From Microbacterium sp. 2FI (GTDB taxonomy: Bacteria; Actinomycetota; Actinomycetes; Actinomycetales; Microbacteriaceae): a DNA stretch of 64,000 bases. Numbering within the stretch: the first letter of the stretch is position 1; each line of letters opens with the position of its first letter. Below are positions 34,653 to 43,176 of the stretch, piece by piece. The notes under the pieces were generated by a model. The model did no database searches and was not told where the DNA came from. It saw only the letters and a list, made by a program, of their open reading frames with translations. The stretch is taken from assembly GCF_005502885.1 (NCBI RefSeq), contig NZ_SCMR01000013.1, positions 47,028 through 111,027 of the forward strand, given 5' to 3'. Both the position numbers and the translations under genes were made by a program.

Positions 34653-35260
34653 TTCGTGCTCCTCGTGGCGGCGGTGATGCCGCGCTCTTTCGCATAGTCG
34701 GCGAGCAGTTCACGAAGCATGCGCCTGCCACGATGCAGGCGGCTCATGACCGTGCCGATAGGGGTCTTCATGATGTCGGCGATCTCCTGGTAGGCGAAGC
34801 CCTCGACGTCGGCGAGGTACACCGCCAGCCGGAAATCCTCGGGGATGGACTGCAGCGCGTCCTTGACGACCGAGGCCGGCATGTGGTCGATCGCCTCGGC
34901 CTCGGCCGAGCGAGTGCTCGTCGCGGTCGTCGACTCGGCACCGCCGAGCTGCCAGTCCTCGAGTTCGTCGATCGTGCCCTGGTAGGGCTCGCGCTGCTTC
35001 TTGCGGTACGTGTTGATGTAGGTGTTCGTGAGGATCCGGTACAGCCACGCCTTGAGGTTCGTGCCCTGCGTGAACGTCTTCCACGACGCGAAGGCCTTCA
35101 CGAAGGTCTCCTGCACGAGGTCAGCGGCGTCGGCGGGGTTGCGCGTCATGCGCATCGCCGCGGCATAGAGCTGATCCATGAACGGCAGCGCCTGCTCTTC
35201 GAACTGCGTGCGCGCGTCCTGGGGTCGCTGGGCCTGGGCCTCGTCATCGGTGGTGGTCAT
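34649..35260 (-). CDS. sigH: ECF sigma factor SigH/SigR (disulfide stress)
   Basis: The core form has 203 residues. Region 2 is [28 protein letters not shown] followed by [23 protein letters not shown]; region 4 is [44 protein letters not shown]. These match SigH/SigR, which control thioredoxin, mycothiol and protease genes. I mark the ATG at 35260 because TAGACT (35269-35274, minus strand) ends 8 bases upstream. An in-frame ATG at 35362, with GGAG 4 bases upstream and coding-like third positions in between, would add 34 residues, reminiscent of the long SigR' form in Streptomyces. Both may be made. Confidence 0.92.
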   Translation of the reverse strand: MTTTDDEAQAQRPQDARTQFEEQALPFMDQLYAAAMRMTRNPADAADLVQETFVKAFASWKTFTQGTNLKAWLYRILTNTYINTYRKKQREPYQGTIDELEDWQLGGAESTTATSTRSAEAEAIDHMPASVVKDALQSIPEDFRLAVYLADVEGFAYQEIADIMKTPIGTVMSRLHRGRRMLRELLADYAKERGITAATRSTK

Positions 35261-35268
35261 CACGCGCC

Positions 35269-35274
35269 AGTCTA
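35269..35274 (-). promoter_or_regulatory. -10 box TAGACT inside the long sigH frame
   Basis: There are 8 bases to the ATG at 35260 and 5 to a GTG at 35263. It would produce the short SigH without the 34-residue extension. Confidence 0.4.
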
Positions 35275-35410
35275 CGGCGGCGGCCTCCGAGTCCGGAGGA
35301 AGGAACGCGAGGACCGCTTCGGCGTCGGTTCCGGTGTCGGTGCGATCGAGAGTGGCGATCATCCGTCTCCGCTTCGGTTTGTCAGAACCTGCCCCGGCGG
35401 CAGGGTTCAG

Positions 35411-35416
35411 TAGGGT
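35411..35416 (+). promoter_or_regulatory. -10 box TAGGGT of aroA
   Basis: The gap to the ATG at 35425 is 8 bases; no ribosome-binding site is seen. Confidence 0.4.
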
Positions 35417-35424
35417 AGAACCCG

Positions 35425-36798
35425 ATGACAGCCGATGGGTATTCCCCCGCTTCCGCGCCCGCTGCGCGCGGACCCTGGCGTGCGCCGGTCGCCACCCGAC
35501 CACTGCACGCGACCGTCACGGTTCCGGGGTCCAAGTCGCTCACCAACCGCGAGCTCATCCTGGCGGCCCTCGCCGACGGGCCGAGCCGACTCATCGCGCC
35601 GCTCCACTCCGACGACTCCGCCCGCATGGTCGAGGCGCTGCGGGCCCTCGGCGTCGGAATCGAGCTCGAACCGCGCGAAGGCGGACTCGGCGACGACATC
35701 GTCGTCACCCCGGTCTGGCCGCTGCGCGGCAGCACCGAGATCGACTGCGGGCAGGCCGGAACCGTGATGCGCTTCGTCGCGGCCCTCGGGGGCTTCGCGC
35801 GCGGCGACGTCACGATGACCGCTCACGAGAGCGCCCTGCACCGCCCGATGGGCGCCATGATCACCGCCCTCCGCGAGATCGGCGTCGACATCGACGACGG
35901 CGCGCGGTGGACCCTGCCCTTCATCGTCCGCGGCCACGGTCACGTGCGCGGCGGCGAGGTCACGATCGATGCGAGCGCGTCGAGCCAGTTCGTCTCGGGC
36001 CTTCTGCTGGCGGCCCCCCGGTTCGACGTCGGCCTTCACCTCGTCCATTCCGGCGAGCGGCTGCCCAGCATCCCCCACATCGACATGACCGTCGAATCGC
36101 TCGCCCACCGCGGCATCCACGTCGAGCGCCCCGCTCCGGGCGAGTGGATCGTGCCGCCGGGGTCGCTGCGGGGCAAGGACATCGCGATCGAGCCCGATCT
36201 CTCCAACGCCGCACCGTTCCTGGCCGCCGCGATGATCGCGGGCGGCTCGGTGGCCGTCACCGGATGGCCCGCACACTCGACGCAGCCCGGCGCCATGCTC
36301 ACCGACATCCTCGCGCTCATGGGCGCCCGAGTCGTTCGCCGGGGCGGTGCCCTCACGGTCACCGCCGGCTCCGGGATCCACGGCGTCGACCTCGATCTCT
36401 CGGCCGCGGGCGAGCTCACTCCGACGATCTTCGCCCTGGCAGCCTTCGCGGACGCACCCTCGACGCTGCACGGCATCGGCCACATCCGCGGGCACGAAAC
36501 CGACCGCATCGCGGCCCTCGTGGGAGAGTTGCGCGCGCTCGGCGGCGAGGCTGAAGAGCTCGCCGACGGCATCCGCATCGTTCCCCGCCCGCTCCACGGC
36601 GGACGCTGGCGCGCCCACCACGACCACCGCCTCGCCACGACCGGCGCTCTTGTCGGGCTCGTGGTCCCGGGCGTAGAGGTCGACGATATCGGCACGACCG
36701 CGAAGACCATGCCGGAGTTCCCGCAGCTGTGGCAGCGGATGCTCGACGCCGGCGACACTCCGGGCAGCGTCCCGGCGGAGGCCATGCAGGCATCGTGA
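35425..36798 (+). CDS. aroA: EPSP synthase (3-phosphoshikimate 1-carboxyvinyltransferase)
   Basis: A 457-residue enzyme that joins shikimate-3-phosphate and PEP in the chorismate pathway. The substrate loop [19 protein letters not shown] begins at residue 34 with K37. The second signature reads [14 protein letters not shown], where most homologues have [38 protein letters not shown] and [14 protein letters not shown] complete the fold, and [16 protein letters not shown] is the late conserved block. The N-terminal extension of about 20 residues is common in actinobacteria. The stop overlaps the rsgA start. Confidence 0.96.
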   Translation: MTADGYSPASAPAARGPWRAPVATRPLHATVTVPGSKSLTNRELILAALADGPSRLIAPLHSDDSARMVEALRALGVGIELEPREGGLGDDIVVTPVWPLRGSTEIDCGQAGTVMRFVAALGGFARGDVTMTAHESALHRPMGAMITALREIGVDIDDGARWTLPFIVRGHGHVRGGEVTIDASASSQFVSGLLLAAPRFDVGLHLVHSGERLPSIPHIDMTVESLAHRGIHVERPAPGEWIVPPGSLRGKDIAIEPDLSNAAPFLAAAMIAGGSVAVTGWPAHSTQPGAMLTDILALMGARVVRRGGALTVTAGSGIHGVDLDLSAAGELTPTIFALAAFADAPSTLHGIGHIRGHETDRIAALVGELRALGGEAEELADGIRIVPRPLHGGRWRAHHDHRLATTGALVGLVVPGVEVDDIGTTAKTMPEFPQLWQRMLDAGDTPGSVPAEAMQAS

Positions 36799-37883
36799 GC
36801 TGGCTCGACGATCCCGACGACGACGACGAACCCGAGTTCGACGAGGCCGACGTGCGGGTCCGCCCCAATCCCAAGGCGAACAAGCCCCGCACCAAGCGCC
36901 GTCCGGCGCACCTGGACGCCCAGATCGCGCGCGTGCTCGGGGTCGATCGCGGTCGCTATACGGTCCTCGCCGACGAGGACGGTCCCGACGAGCGCACGGT
37001 GCTCGCCACCCGCGCCCGCGAGCTGCGCAAGATGCCGATCGTCACGGGCGACCGCGCCCGGGTCGTCGGCGATCGCACCGGCTCGGAGGGCACACTCGCG
37101 CGCATCATCGGCATCGAAGAGCGCCGCTCACTCCTGCGGCGCAGCGCCGACGACACCGACCAGGTGGAGCGGGTGATCGTGGCCAACGCCGACCAGATGC
37201 TCGTCGTGGTCGCCGCCGCAGACCCGGAGCCCCGCGAAAGACTCGTCGACCGATATCTGGTCGCAGCGTTGGATGCCGGCATCCGTCCGCTTCTGGTGGT
37301 CACCAAGACCGACCTCGCCGACCCGACGGCCTTCCTCACGCACTTCGACGGGCTCGATCTCGAAGTCTTCACGAGCGCGCGCGAGTCCGACGACGACACC
37401 GGCGGGATGCCGATCGAGCGGATCGGCGCGGCGCTCGTGGGGCACTCGACGGTATTCGTCGGGCACTCGGGCGTCGGCAAGTCGACCCTCGTGAACGCCC
37501 TTGTTCCCGCCGCGCACCGCGCGACCGGCCACGTCAACACGGTCACCGGGCGCGGACGCCACACCTCGAGCTCGACCGTGTCGCTGCGGTACGTCGGCGA
37601 GGCGGGCAACGGCTGGGTGATCGACACACCGGGCGTCCGCTCATTCGGCCTCGGCCACGTCGACACCGCCAACATCCTGCGCGCGTTCACCGAACTCGCC
37701 GAGATCGCCGAGGATTGCCCTCGCGGGTGCACCCACCTGCCTGACGCGCCCGACTGCGCCATGATCGAGGCGCTCCAGGCGGGCCGGCTTGGCCCCCGCG
37801 GCGCGGCGCGGCTCGACTCTCTCCAGCGACTGCTGGAGACGTTCGCCGACAAGTCCTCGTCCGGCGGCGGCCGCGGCGCCTAG
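36795..37883 (+). CDS. rsgA: Ribosome small-subunit-dependent GTPase A
   Basis: A 362-residue circularly permuted GTPase that checks late 30S assembly. An OB-fold domain comes first; the permuted G motifs follow as G4 VTKTDLAD, G1 GHSGVGKST, and G3 DTPGVRSFG. The zinc knuckle CPRGCTHLPDAPDC closes the protein. The N terminus is acidic then basic (DDPDDDDEPEFDEADVR and KANKPRTKRR), as in other actinobacterial RsgA. The GTG start overlaps the aroA stop (GTGA), an actinobacterial arrangement. Confidence 0.95.
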   Translation: MSWLDDPDDDDEPEFDEADVRVRPNPKANKPRTKRRPAHLDAQIARVLGVDRGRYTVLADEDGPDERTVLATRARELRKMPIVTGDRARVVGDRTGSEGTLARIIGIEERRSLLRRSADDTDQVERVIVANADQMLVVVAAADPEPRERLVDRYLVAALDAGIRPLLVVTKTDLADPTAFLTHFDGLDLEVFTSARESDDDTGGMPIERIGAALVGHSTVFVGHSGVGKSTLVNALVPAAHRATGHVNTVTGRGRHTSSSTVSLRYVGEAGNGWVIDTPGVRSFGLGHVDTANILRAFTELAEIAEDCPRGCTHLPDAPDCAMIEALQAGRLGPRGAARLDSLQRLLETFADKSSSGGGRGA

Positions 37884-37886
37884 GGT
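37881..37886 (+). promoter_or_regulatory. -10 box TAGGGT of the peroxiredoxin gene
   Basis: The box starts at the rsgA stop codon and ends 6 bases before the GTG at 37893. A GGAG at 37887-37890 is too close to the start to act as a normal ribosome-binding site. Confidence 0.42.
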
Positions 37887-37892
37887 GGAGGG

Positions 37893-38363
37893 GTGGCGAC
37901 TGCACTCCTGGAAACCGGCTCCCCCGCTCCCGACTTCACCCTCACCGATCAGGACGAGCGCTCCGTCTCGCTCGAGGGCCTCCGCGGCGGCGGAGTCATC
38001 CTGTTCTTCTACCCCGCGGCGATGACCCCGGGCTGCACGACCGAGGCCTGCGACTTCCGCGACAGCCTCGTGCCCCTGCAGGCCGCCGGTTACACGGTCC
38101 TGGGCATCTCGCGCGACGACGCCGCGACGCTCCGGCAGTTCCGCGAGCGCGACTCACTCCCCTACGACCTGCTCTCCGACCCGGACCACGCGGTCCACGA
38201 CGCTTACGGCGCGTGGGGCGAGAAGATGAACTACGGAAAGCTCGTCGAGGGAGTCATCCGCTCGACGTTCGTGATCGACGCCGGCGGCGTCGTGCAGCAC
38301 GCGCTCTACAACGTCAAGGCCACCGGCCATGTGGCGCGGGTGCGCGGACTCCTCGGCGTCTGA
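37893..38363 (+). CDS. bcp: Thioredoxin-dependent thiol peroxidase (Bcp/PrxQ)
   Basis: A 156-residue peroxiredoxin that reduces hydroperoxides. The active-site block TPGCTTEACDFRD has the peroxidatic C48 and the resolving C53 five residues later, the alpha-helical PrxQ pattern. The start MATALLETGSPAPDFTLTDQD is typical. It lies 9 bases after rsgA and may be partly cotranscribed with aroA-rsgA as well as from its own leaderless promoter. It converges with a small membrane protein gene. Confidence 0.95.
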   Translation: MATALLETGSPAPDFTLTDQDERSVSLEGLRGGGVILFFYPAAMTPGCTTEACDFRDSLVPLQAAGYTVLGISRDDAATLRQFRERDSLPYDLLSDPDHAVHDAYGAWGEKMNYGKLVEGVIRSTFVIDAGGVVQHALYNVKATGHVARVRGLLGV

Positions 38364-38369
38364 AAAGCG

Positions 38370-38765
38370 TCAGGCCGACGCCGCGTCCTTCGCGGCGCGA
38401 CCGGCCGCGTGGACGGCGAGCACAAGCAGCACGAGGGCGACGATCGCCGGCGCCGCCAGCACCAGCCCCGACAGCGGGTCGGCGTACGCGCCGGTCGCGG
38501 CGCCCAGCGCGACCGCGAGGATGAGCACCTGCGTGACGATGCCACCCGAACGGCCCCATGACCGGTCGCGCCAGATCGCGACGGCGAATGCGAGCACGGC
38601 CACGGCGCCGACCGCTGTCAGCACCACGAGTGCGATCGAGCTGGCGAGCGAGCCGGTGTCGCCGGCTACCATCGCGAGGATCTGCCACACGACGAGAGCG
38701 GCGATCCCGACTCCCTCGAGCGCGACGACGACCGCTGCGGCGTATCCGGACGCACTTGTCCGCAT
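38370..38765 (-). CDS. Small four-helix membrane protein of unknown function
   Basis: A 131-residue protein with four hydrophobic segments (about residues 8-33, 42-65, 76-95 and 97-118) and a short charged loop IWRDRSWGRSGG between helices 2 and 3. I recognise the general look of actinobacterial conserved membrane proteins but no functional family. GGTGGG about 5 bases upstream of the ATG supports the start. It is transcribed away from whiB1 and ends 6 bases from the bcp stop. Confidence 0.75.
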   Translation of the reverse strand: MRTSASGYAAAVVVALEGVGIAALVVWQILAMVAGDTGSLASSIALVVLTAVGAVAVLAFAVAIWRDRSWGRSGGIVTQVLILAVALGAATGAYADPLSGLVLAAPAIVALVLLVLAVHAAGRAAKDAASA

Positions 38766-38836
38766 TCTTACCCACCTTCCCGCCCAGACCGGGCTCGTTT
38801 GTGCGATTCCTCCACTGCGTGGAGCAGATCCACAGC

Positions 38837-38856
38837 AACGTGCACAGAGACACGTT
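38837..38856. promoter_or_regulatory. Candidate Crp-family site upstream of whiB1
   Basis: The perfect inverted repeat AACGTG (38837-38842), 8 bases, CACGTT (38851-38856) has the GTG-N8-CAC spacing of cyclic-AMP receptor protein sites. Crp control of whiB1 is known in M. tuberculosis. The site is 160 bases before the start codon. Confidence 0.4.
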
Positions 38857-39015
38857 GATCAACCCTTGATTTCCGGTTAACCGCTATGGGACGATTGTTG
38901 AAGCCGTGTGCTCCCACAGTGACGTGGGGCGAGCAAGACTCGCACCCCCACAGGGTACCGGACCCGAATCCGGGCCCACCGCAATTACCGACACATCGTC
39001 ACAAGGAGCACCACC

Positions 39016-39264
39016 ATGGACTGGCGCGACAAAGCCGCCTGCCTGACCGTCGACCCCGAACTGTTCTTCCCCGTCGGGAACACCGGTCCGGCTGTCGATC
39101 AGATCGAGAAGGCGAAGTCCGTCTGCGCCCGGTGCACCGTCACCGAGATCTGCCTGCAGTACGCACTCGAGACCGGCCAGGACTCGGGCGTGTGGGGTGG
39201 GCTCTCCGAAGACGAGCGTCGCGCGCTCAAGCGTCGCGCTGCTCGCGCCCGTCGCGCTTCCTGA
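39016..39264 (+). CDS. whiB1: WhiB1-type iron-sulfur transcription regulator
   Basis: An 82-residue regulator with a 4Fe-4S cluster bound by C9, C37, C40 and C46 (CxxC is CARC). The start MDWRDKAACLTVDPELFFPVGN, the turn GVWGGLSEDERRALKRR and the basic tail RRAARARRAS match WhiB1, the essential nitric-oxide-sensitive WhiB protein that contacts the primary sigma factor. GGAG at 39005-39008 lies 7 bases before the ATG. The 250-base upstream region is long for this window and holds a Crp-like site and a GC hairpin near 38934-38952. The neighbouring PdtaS-like gene repeats the mycobacterial order. Confidence 0.96.
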   Translation: MDWRDKAACLTVDPELFFPVGNTGPAVDQIEKAKSVCARCTVTEICLQYALETGQDSGVWGGLSEDERRALKRRAARARRAS

Positions 39265-39272
39265 CCCAGGAC

Positions 39273-39298
39273 GGGTCGGATGCCGCGGCGTCCGACCC
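39273..39298. terminator. 26-base palindrome between convergent whiB1 and pdtaS-like genes
   Basis: GGGTCGGA at 39273-39280 pairs with TCCGACCC at 39291-39298, and the centre TGCCGCGGCG pairs almost fully, with one T-G position. It contains GGATGCC and serves as a probable two-way terminator. Confidence 0.62.
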
Positions 39299-39303
39299 AG
39301 CCG

Positions 39304-40788
39304 TCAGCTCTTCGCGCGCTCGATGTAGCGCAGCGGGATCTCGATCGTCACCTCGGTGCCGCTTCCGGTGATCGTGTGCCAGTCGATCGTGCCGCCGAGC
39401 TCGCCCTGGATGAGCGTGCGCACGATCTGCGTGCCGAGCCCCCGGCCGACCTGACCCTCGGGCAGGCCCGAGCCGGTGTCGCGCACGCGCACCTCGAGGT
39501 GCTCGTCGGTGCGTTCGGCGATGATCTCGACGTCGCCCTCCTGCCCGGCGAGCCCGTGCTCGACGGCGTTGGTGACGAGTTCGGTGAGCGCCAGCGCGAG
39601 CGGCGTCGCGTACTCGCTCGGGAGCGTCCCGAACAGTCCGCGCGAGTGCGTCCGCGCACGCGTATTGGGGGCCGCTGCGACCTCGGCCACGAGCTTGAGC
39701 ACCCGCGCGAACACCTCGTCGAAATCGACGTTCTGCGCGAGGCCCTCCGAGAGCGTGTCGTGGACGACCGCGATCGCCGAGACGCGGCGCATCGCCTGCG
39801 TGAGCGCATCGCGCGCCTCTTCGGAGTGCGACCGGCGCGCCTGGATGCGAAGCAGTGACGCGACCGTCTGCAGGTTGTTCTTGACGCGGTGGTGGATCTC
39901 GCGGATCGTCGCGTCCTTCGTGATGAGCTCCTGCTCCTGATGGCGGATCTCGGTGACGTCGCGGCACAGCACGATCGCACCGACGCGCGTGCCGTGGTCG
40001 CGGAGCGGAATCGTCCGCAGCGAAACGGTCACCCCTCGCGCCTCGAGGTCGGTGCGCCACGGCGCCCGTCCCGTCACCACGACCGGCAGCGACTCGTCGA
40101 ACTGGCGCTTGGTCGGCAGGATGCTGGTCACGACGCCGACGAGGGACTCGCCCTCGAGTTCGTCGTCGAAGCCGAGGCGGTTGAAGGCGGACAGCGCATT
40201 CGGACTGGCGAAGGTCGTCACACCGTCGACGTCGAGGCGGATGAGGCCGTCAGATGCGCGGGGGGCGCCACGGCGCGGAGCCGTCGGCGCCGACAGATCG
40301 GGGAACTCGCCCGACGCGACCATGCCGAACAGGTCGTCCGCGCAGTCGTTGAAGGTGATCTGCTGGCGCGACGGCGTGCGGGCCTCGCCGAGATTCGTGT
40401 GGCGGGTCACCACGCCGAGCGTCTGCACCTCGGTGCCCTTCGCGCGGACGACCGGCACGGCGCGCACGCGCGTCGGGGTCTCCTCGAACCAGTCGGGCGA
40501 CGCCGAGTCGACGATGCGGCCGGTCTGGAAGGCGTCCTTGACCTGCGTGCGCCACTGCGGGCGCACCCGATCGCCGACGATGTCGCGATAGAAGAGCGTG
40601 GCCGCGCCGCTCGGCCGGGTGTGCGCGACGGCGACGAACGAGTCGTCGGCGGTGGGCACCCACAGCACGATGTCAGCGAAGGCGAGGTCGGCGAGCAGCT
40701 GTCCGTCGCCGGCGAGGCGGTGAAGCCACTCCACGTCCGCTTCGCTCGACCGGCCCTGGGCGTAGACGAGATCGCTGAGGGTCGACAT
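39304..40788 (-). CDS. PdtaS-like sensor histidine kinase
   Basis: A 494-residue cytosolic kinase. An N-terminal GAF-like domain covers about residues 10-155, a PAS domain about 175-285 (ending IVLCRDVTEIRHQEQE), then a HisKA_2 box IREIHHRVKNNLQTVASLLRIQ with the phosphorylated histidine at 299/300, and the HATPase domain (ALTELVTNAVEHGL, RDTGSGLPEG, GLGTQIV). The PdtaS family signals to the RNA-binding antiterminator PdtaR. The partner gene is not in this window. The ATG is 6 bases after TAGGCT (40795-40800, minus strand). Confidence 0.92.
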   Translation of the reverse strand: MSTLSDLVYAQGRSSEADVEWLHRLAGDGQLLADLAFADIVLWVPTADDSFVAVAHTRPSGAATLFYRDIVGDRVRPQWRTQVKDAFQTGRIVDSASPDWFEETPTRVRAVPVVRAKGTEVQTLGVVTRHTNLGEARTPSRQQITFNDCADDLFGMVASGEFPDLSAPTAPRRGAPRASDGLIRLDVDGVTTFASPNALSAFNRLGFDDELEGESLVGVVTSILPTKRQFDESLPVVVTGRAPWRTDLEARGVTVSLRTIPLRDHGTRVGAIVLCRDVTEIRHQEQELITKDATIREIHHRVKNNLQTVASLLRIQARRSHSEEARDALTQAMRRVSAIAVVHDTLSEGLAQNVDFDEVFARVLKLVAEVAAAPNTRARTHSRGLFGTLPSEYATPLALALTELVTNAVEHGLAGQEGDVEIIAERTDEHLEVRVRDTGSGLPEGQVGRGLGTQIVRTLIQGELGGTIDWHTITGSGTEVTIEIPLRYIERAKS

Positions 40789-40794
40789 CCGTCC

Positions 40795-40800
40795 AGCCTA
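40795..40800 (-). promoter_or_regulatory. -10 box TAGGCT of the PdtaS-like kinase gene
   Basis: The gap to the ATG at 40788 is 6 bases. Confidence 0.5.
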
Positions 40801-40853
40801 GAGCGCCTCTCCCCTGGGCCGGGAAATCCTGCGACGGCGCGCCCCGATCACCC

Positions 40854-42143
40854 TCAGGCGGCGCGCTTCGCCGTGCGACGGATGCTGCGACCCGCGCGCT
40901 GCGCGGTGGTCGGAGCGGCGATCGCCTCACCCGCGAAGCGGCGCACCGCGAGGGTCAGCGGCGACTTCGGGGCGACGTCGGCGATGGGGCGCGCCGCCAG
41001 GAGAGCAGCGTCGGCGGATCGCGGGTCCTGCGGCAGGAACCACACCTCGCCGATGCCGCCGAAGCGGTCGAGCGTACGCCGCACCTGGCCTCGGGCGTCG
41101 ATTCCGAGCGCGCCGGGGCGCAGCCGGTTCGCGACGACCGCCACAGGCGTCGCCCCGATCGTGGCGCGGAGGTCGGGGTAGGAGCGGAGGAAGCGCGAGA
41201 CGCCGAGCGGATCGGCGCCGGCCACGGCGACGACGAGATCGGCAGTGCGCAGCACCGCAAGAGTCGCGGCGTTCCGGCGCGGACCGTCGAAGTCGCTCAC
41301 GATCTCCTCGTCGCGCTCGAGCGAGGAGGCCACATCGACGACGGTGAAGTCCGCCCAGTCACGGCAGACCGCCACAGCGCCGCTCACGCGCGCGTCGGTG
41401 AGCTCGGGCCACCGGGAGGGCCGGTTGATCCCCGTGAGCACCTCGACGCCCGTGCGGCCGAGTGGGATGCTGATGCGCGACAGCTCGCGCACGTCGAGTC
41501 CGCCGATCTCGGCCTGCCGGCAGGCGGCGGCGAACCCCGGCCCCTCGTCGGCGAGGCCGAGCGCGAGCGCGATCGAGGGCGCGTGGGTGTCGGCATCCAC
41601 CAGCGCGACGTGCCGCCCGCCGCGGGCGAGTTCGGCGGCGAGCTCGATCGCGAGGGTGGATCTGCCGGGTGCGCCGGCCGGTCCCCACACCGCGATGACC
41701 CGTGGCAGCGGCGGCTCCGTCGGCGACGCCGGCGGGTCGGCGCGCTCGGCCCCGGTCACGCTCGCGTGCGATCGTACGGGCATCGCGTCGAGCGCCGCTG
41801 AGATGTGCCACGGCTCCGCATCGAACGGCACCGGGCTCTCGAGGCCGAAGGCCGCTGCGACGCGCTCCTCACCGACCGACGCGCACAGCGGCACGATGCG
41901 GGTGCCCGCGCGGTCGCACATCGCGACGACCGCGGCGCTCATCGTCGAGCGCGTCACCTCGAGCACGACAGCCTCGGCGTTCGCGACCGCGCGCAGCACG
42001 CGCTCGACGTCGTCGCCCGGCATCCGATCGTCCGTCGCAAGCACCAGGGCGGATGCAGCCACCACGGCGATCACGTCGTGGCCCTCGCGCGTGAGCGCCG
42101 ACGCCAAGGCCGATCCGTCGTCGACGGCGACGACGACCTTCAC
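40854..42143 (-). CDS. CpaE/MinD-like P-loop protein with altered Walker A motif
   Basis: A 429-residue protein of the CpaE/TadZ/MinD group. Residues 1-125 form an atypical receiver-like domain (MKVVVAVDDGSALASAL). The P-loop region at 154-163 reads GPAGAPGRST: the usual P-loop lysine is R161 and the signature lysine near the start of the motif is missing. Later MinD-like segments remain (HVALVDADTHAPSIALALGL, FTVVDVASSLERDEE, VVANRLRPGALG). ATP hydrolysis is therefore doubtful. The GTG start overlaps the stop of the SAF gene (GTGA), so the two products probably act together, perhaps in a pilus-like or cell-pole apparatus. No tad/flp pilin genes are nearby. Confidence 0.78.
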   Translation of the reverse strand: MKVVVAVDDGSALASALTREGHDVIAVVAASALVLATDDRMPGDDVERVLRAVANAEAVVLEVTRSTMSAAVVAMCDRAGTRIVPLCASVGEERVAAAFGLESPVPFDAEPWHISAALDAMPVRSHASVTGAERADPPASPTEPPLPRVIAVWGPAGAPGRSTLAIELAAELARGGRHVALVDADTHAPSIALALGLADEGPGFAAACRQAEIGGLDVRELSRISIPLGRTGVEVLTGINRPSRWPELTDARVSGAVAVCRDWADFTVVDVASSLERDEEIVSDFDGPRRNAATLAVLRTADLVVAVAGADPLGVSRFLRSYPDLRATIGATPVAVVANRLRPGALGIDARGQVRRTLDRFGGIGEVWFLPQDPRSADAALLAARPIADVAPKSPLTLAVRRFAGEAIAAPTTAQRAGRSIRRTAKRAA

Positions 42144-42778
42144 GAGCCGGCGCCCGCCGTCGGCACCACCGAGAGCGCCGACTCGTCGGCCATGGCCGCG
42201 AGGGTGGCGGCGACGTCGGCGCGAGGGATCACGAGTTCCAGCGCTGCCGCCCCGCCGCCGAGCATCGAGTCGTCGCGCGTGACGGAGACCACGGTCGCGT
42301 CGGGGACGAGGATGCGCGGCACGTCGAAATCGCCGTGCTCGTCCAGTGGCGCCGCCCACACCTCGACGACGGTCCCCGCCTCGACCGATGCAGGGACGTC
42401 GACGGCACTGCGCACCACGACACTCGTTGTGCGGGCCTCAGCCGCGTCGCCGACGGCATCCGCCGGGACGAGCTCGCCGGCGGAGATCGTGCGGGTCGCG
42501 ACGAGGCCGGCGTCGAGCTCGCGCTCCGACAGATAGAGGTCGCGGAGCTGTCCGAGCGCCACCTCTACCGCGCGCACATCACCGCTGCCGATCGCCTCTC
42601 CCGGCACGATCGTGCGCGTCGCCGCGAACACCGGCGCAGTCTGACGTGAGGCCGAGACCACGAACCACACGCCCGCCACGGAAGCGACGATCAGCAGGAT
42701 GCCGAGGAAGAAGCGGGCGTCGCCCCAGAAGGCGCGGCGCACGGCGCGGGCGGGCTCGAGTGCGGTCATGACAACCAT
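42140..42778 (-). CDS. SAF-domain membrane protein (CpaB/RcpC-like)
   Basis: A 212-residue protein with one N-terminal membrane helix (FFLGILLIVASVAGVWFVVSAS) and an external SAF domain (APVFAATRTIVPGEAIGSGDVRAVEV, ATRTISAGELVPADAV). CpaB/RcpC proteins with this layout assemble around Flp pilus secretins; in actinobacteria the role is unclear. The ATG is at 42778, with a second ATG at 42769 equally possible; neither has a clear ribosome-binding site. Upstream genes are divergent, with a DnaA-box 9-mer at 42810 between them. Confidence 0.78.
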   Translation of the reverse strand: MVVMTALEPARAVRRAFWGDARFFLGILLIVASVAGVWFVVSASRQTAPVFAATRTIVPGEAIGSGDVRAVEVALGQLRDLYLSERELDAGLVATRTISAGELVPADAVGDAAEARTTSVVVRSAVDVPASVEAGTVVEVWAAPLDEHGDFDVPRILVPDATVVSVTRDDSMLGGGAAALELVIPRADVAATLAAMADESALSVVPTAGAGS

Positions 42779-42809
42779 GGTGACCCACGCCGCGGAACGG
42801 CCTTCGTCG

Positions 42810-42818
42810 TTATCCACA
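42810..42818 (+). promoter_or_regulatory. DnaA box TTATCCACA
   Basis: A perfect consensus 9-mer in the 91-base divergent region between the SAF gene and the HTH gene. Confidence 0.45.
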
Positions 42819-42856
42819 GGCGACCGGGCGTCCGGTCCCGGCCGAGAGCCCGGGGC

Positions 42857-42862
42857 CATAAT
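42857..42862 (+). promoter_or_regulatory. -10 box CATAAT of the small HTH gene
   Basis: There are 7 bases to the ATG at 42870. An in-frame ATG at 42861 lies inside the box and is excluded as a start. Confidence 0.5.
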
Positions 42863-42869
42863 GGGGGTC

Positions 42870-43151
42870 ATGCCCGAGAACCCGACGTCTGACGTGCGTC
42901 TGCTCGCCCCGGCCCAAGTGGCCGAGGTGCTCGGTGTGACCGTCGACGAGGTCATGGCCCTCGTGTACGAGAGCCGCCTGCGCGGCGTACGCGTCGGTGC
43001 TCCCGCACGCTGGCGCATCGACGAGTCGAGCGTGACGGCGTACCTCGACGACGAGGCCGAGATCGCCCGCCGCATGGCGTTGTGGCGCGAGTCGAGCGCC
43101 GCAAGCTTCCCCGAGCTCTGGGGCACCGGCGTGGTCCGCAACCCCGACTGA
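42870..43151 (+). CDS. Small excisionase/BldC-like helix-turn-helix protein
   Basis: A 93-residue DNA-binding protein with a MerR-like winged helix of the HTH_17 type: LLAPAQVAEVLGVTVDEVMALVYESRLRGVRVGAPARWRIDESSVTAYLDDE. Such single-domain proteins include BldC and phage excisionases; here the chromosomal context favours a regulator of the neighbouring genes. The C-terminal 30 residues (IARRMALWRESSAASFPELWG) are not part of the HTH. No integrase is nearby. The gene diverges from the SAF-CpaE pair. Confidence 0.85.
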   Translation: MPENPTSDVRLLAPAQVAEVLGVTVDEVMALVYESRLRGVRVGAPARWRIDESSVTAYLDDEAEIARRMALWRESSAASFPELWGTGVVRNPD

Positions 43152-43176
43152 GCACCGGAGGTCAGCGCCGCGCCGC

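Noticed and set aside
42870..43151. Prophage excisionase
   Set aside because: No integrase, attachment site or phage gene is nearby and the flanking genes are conserved chromosomal ones.
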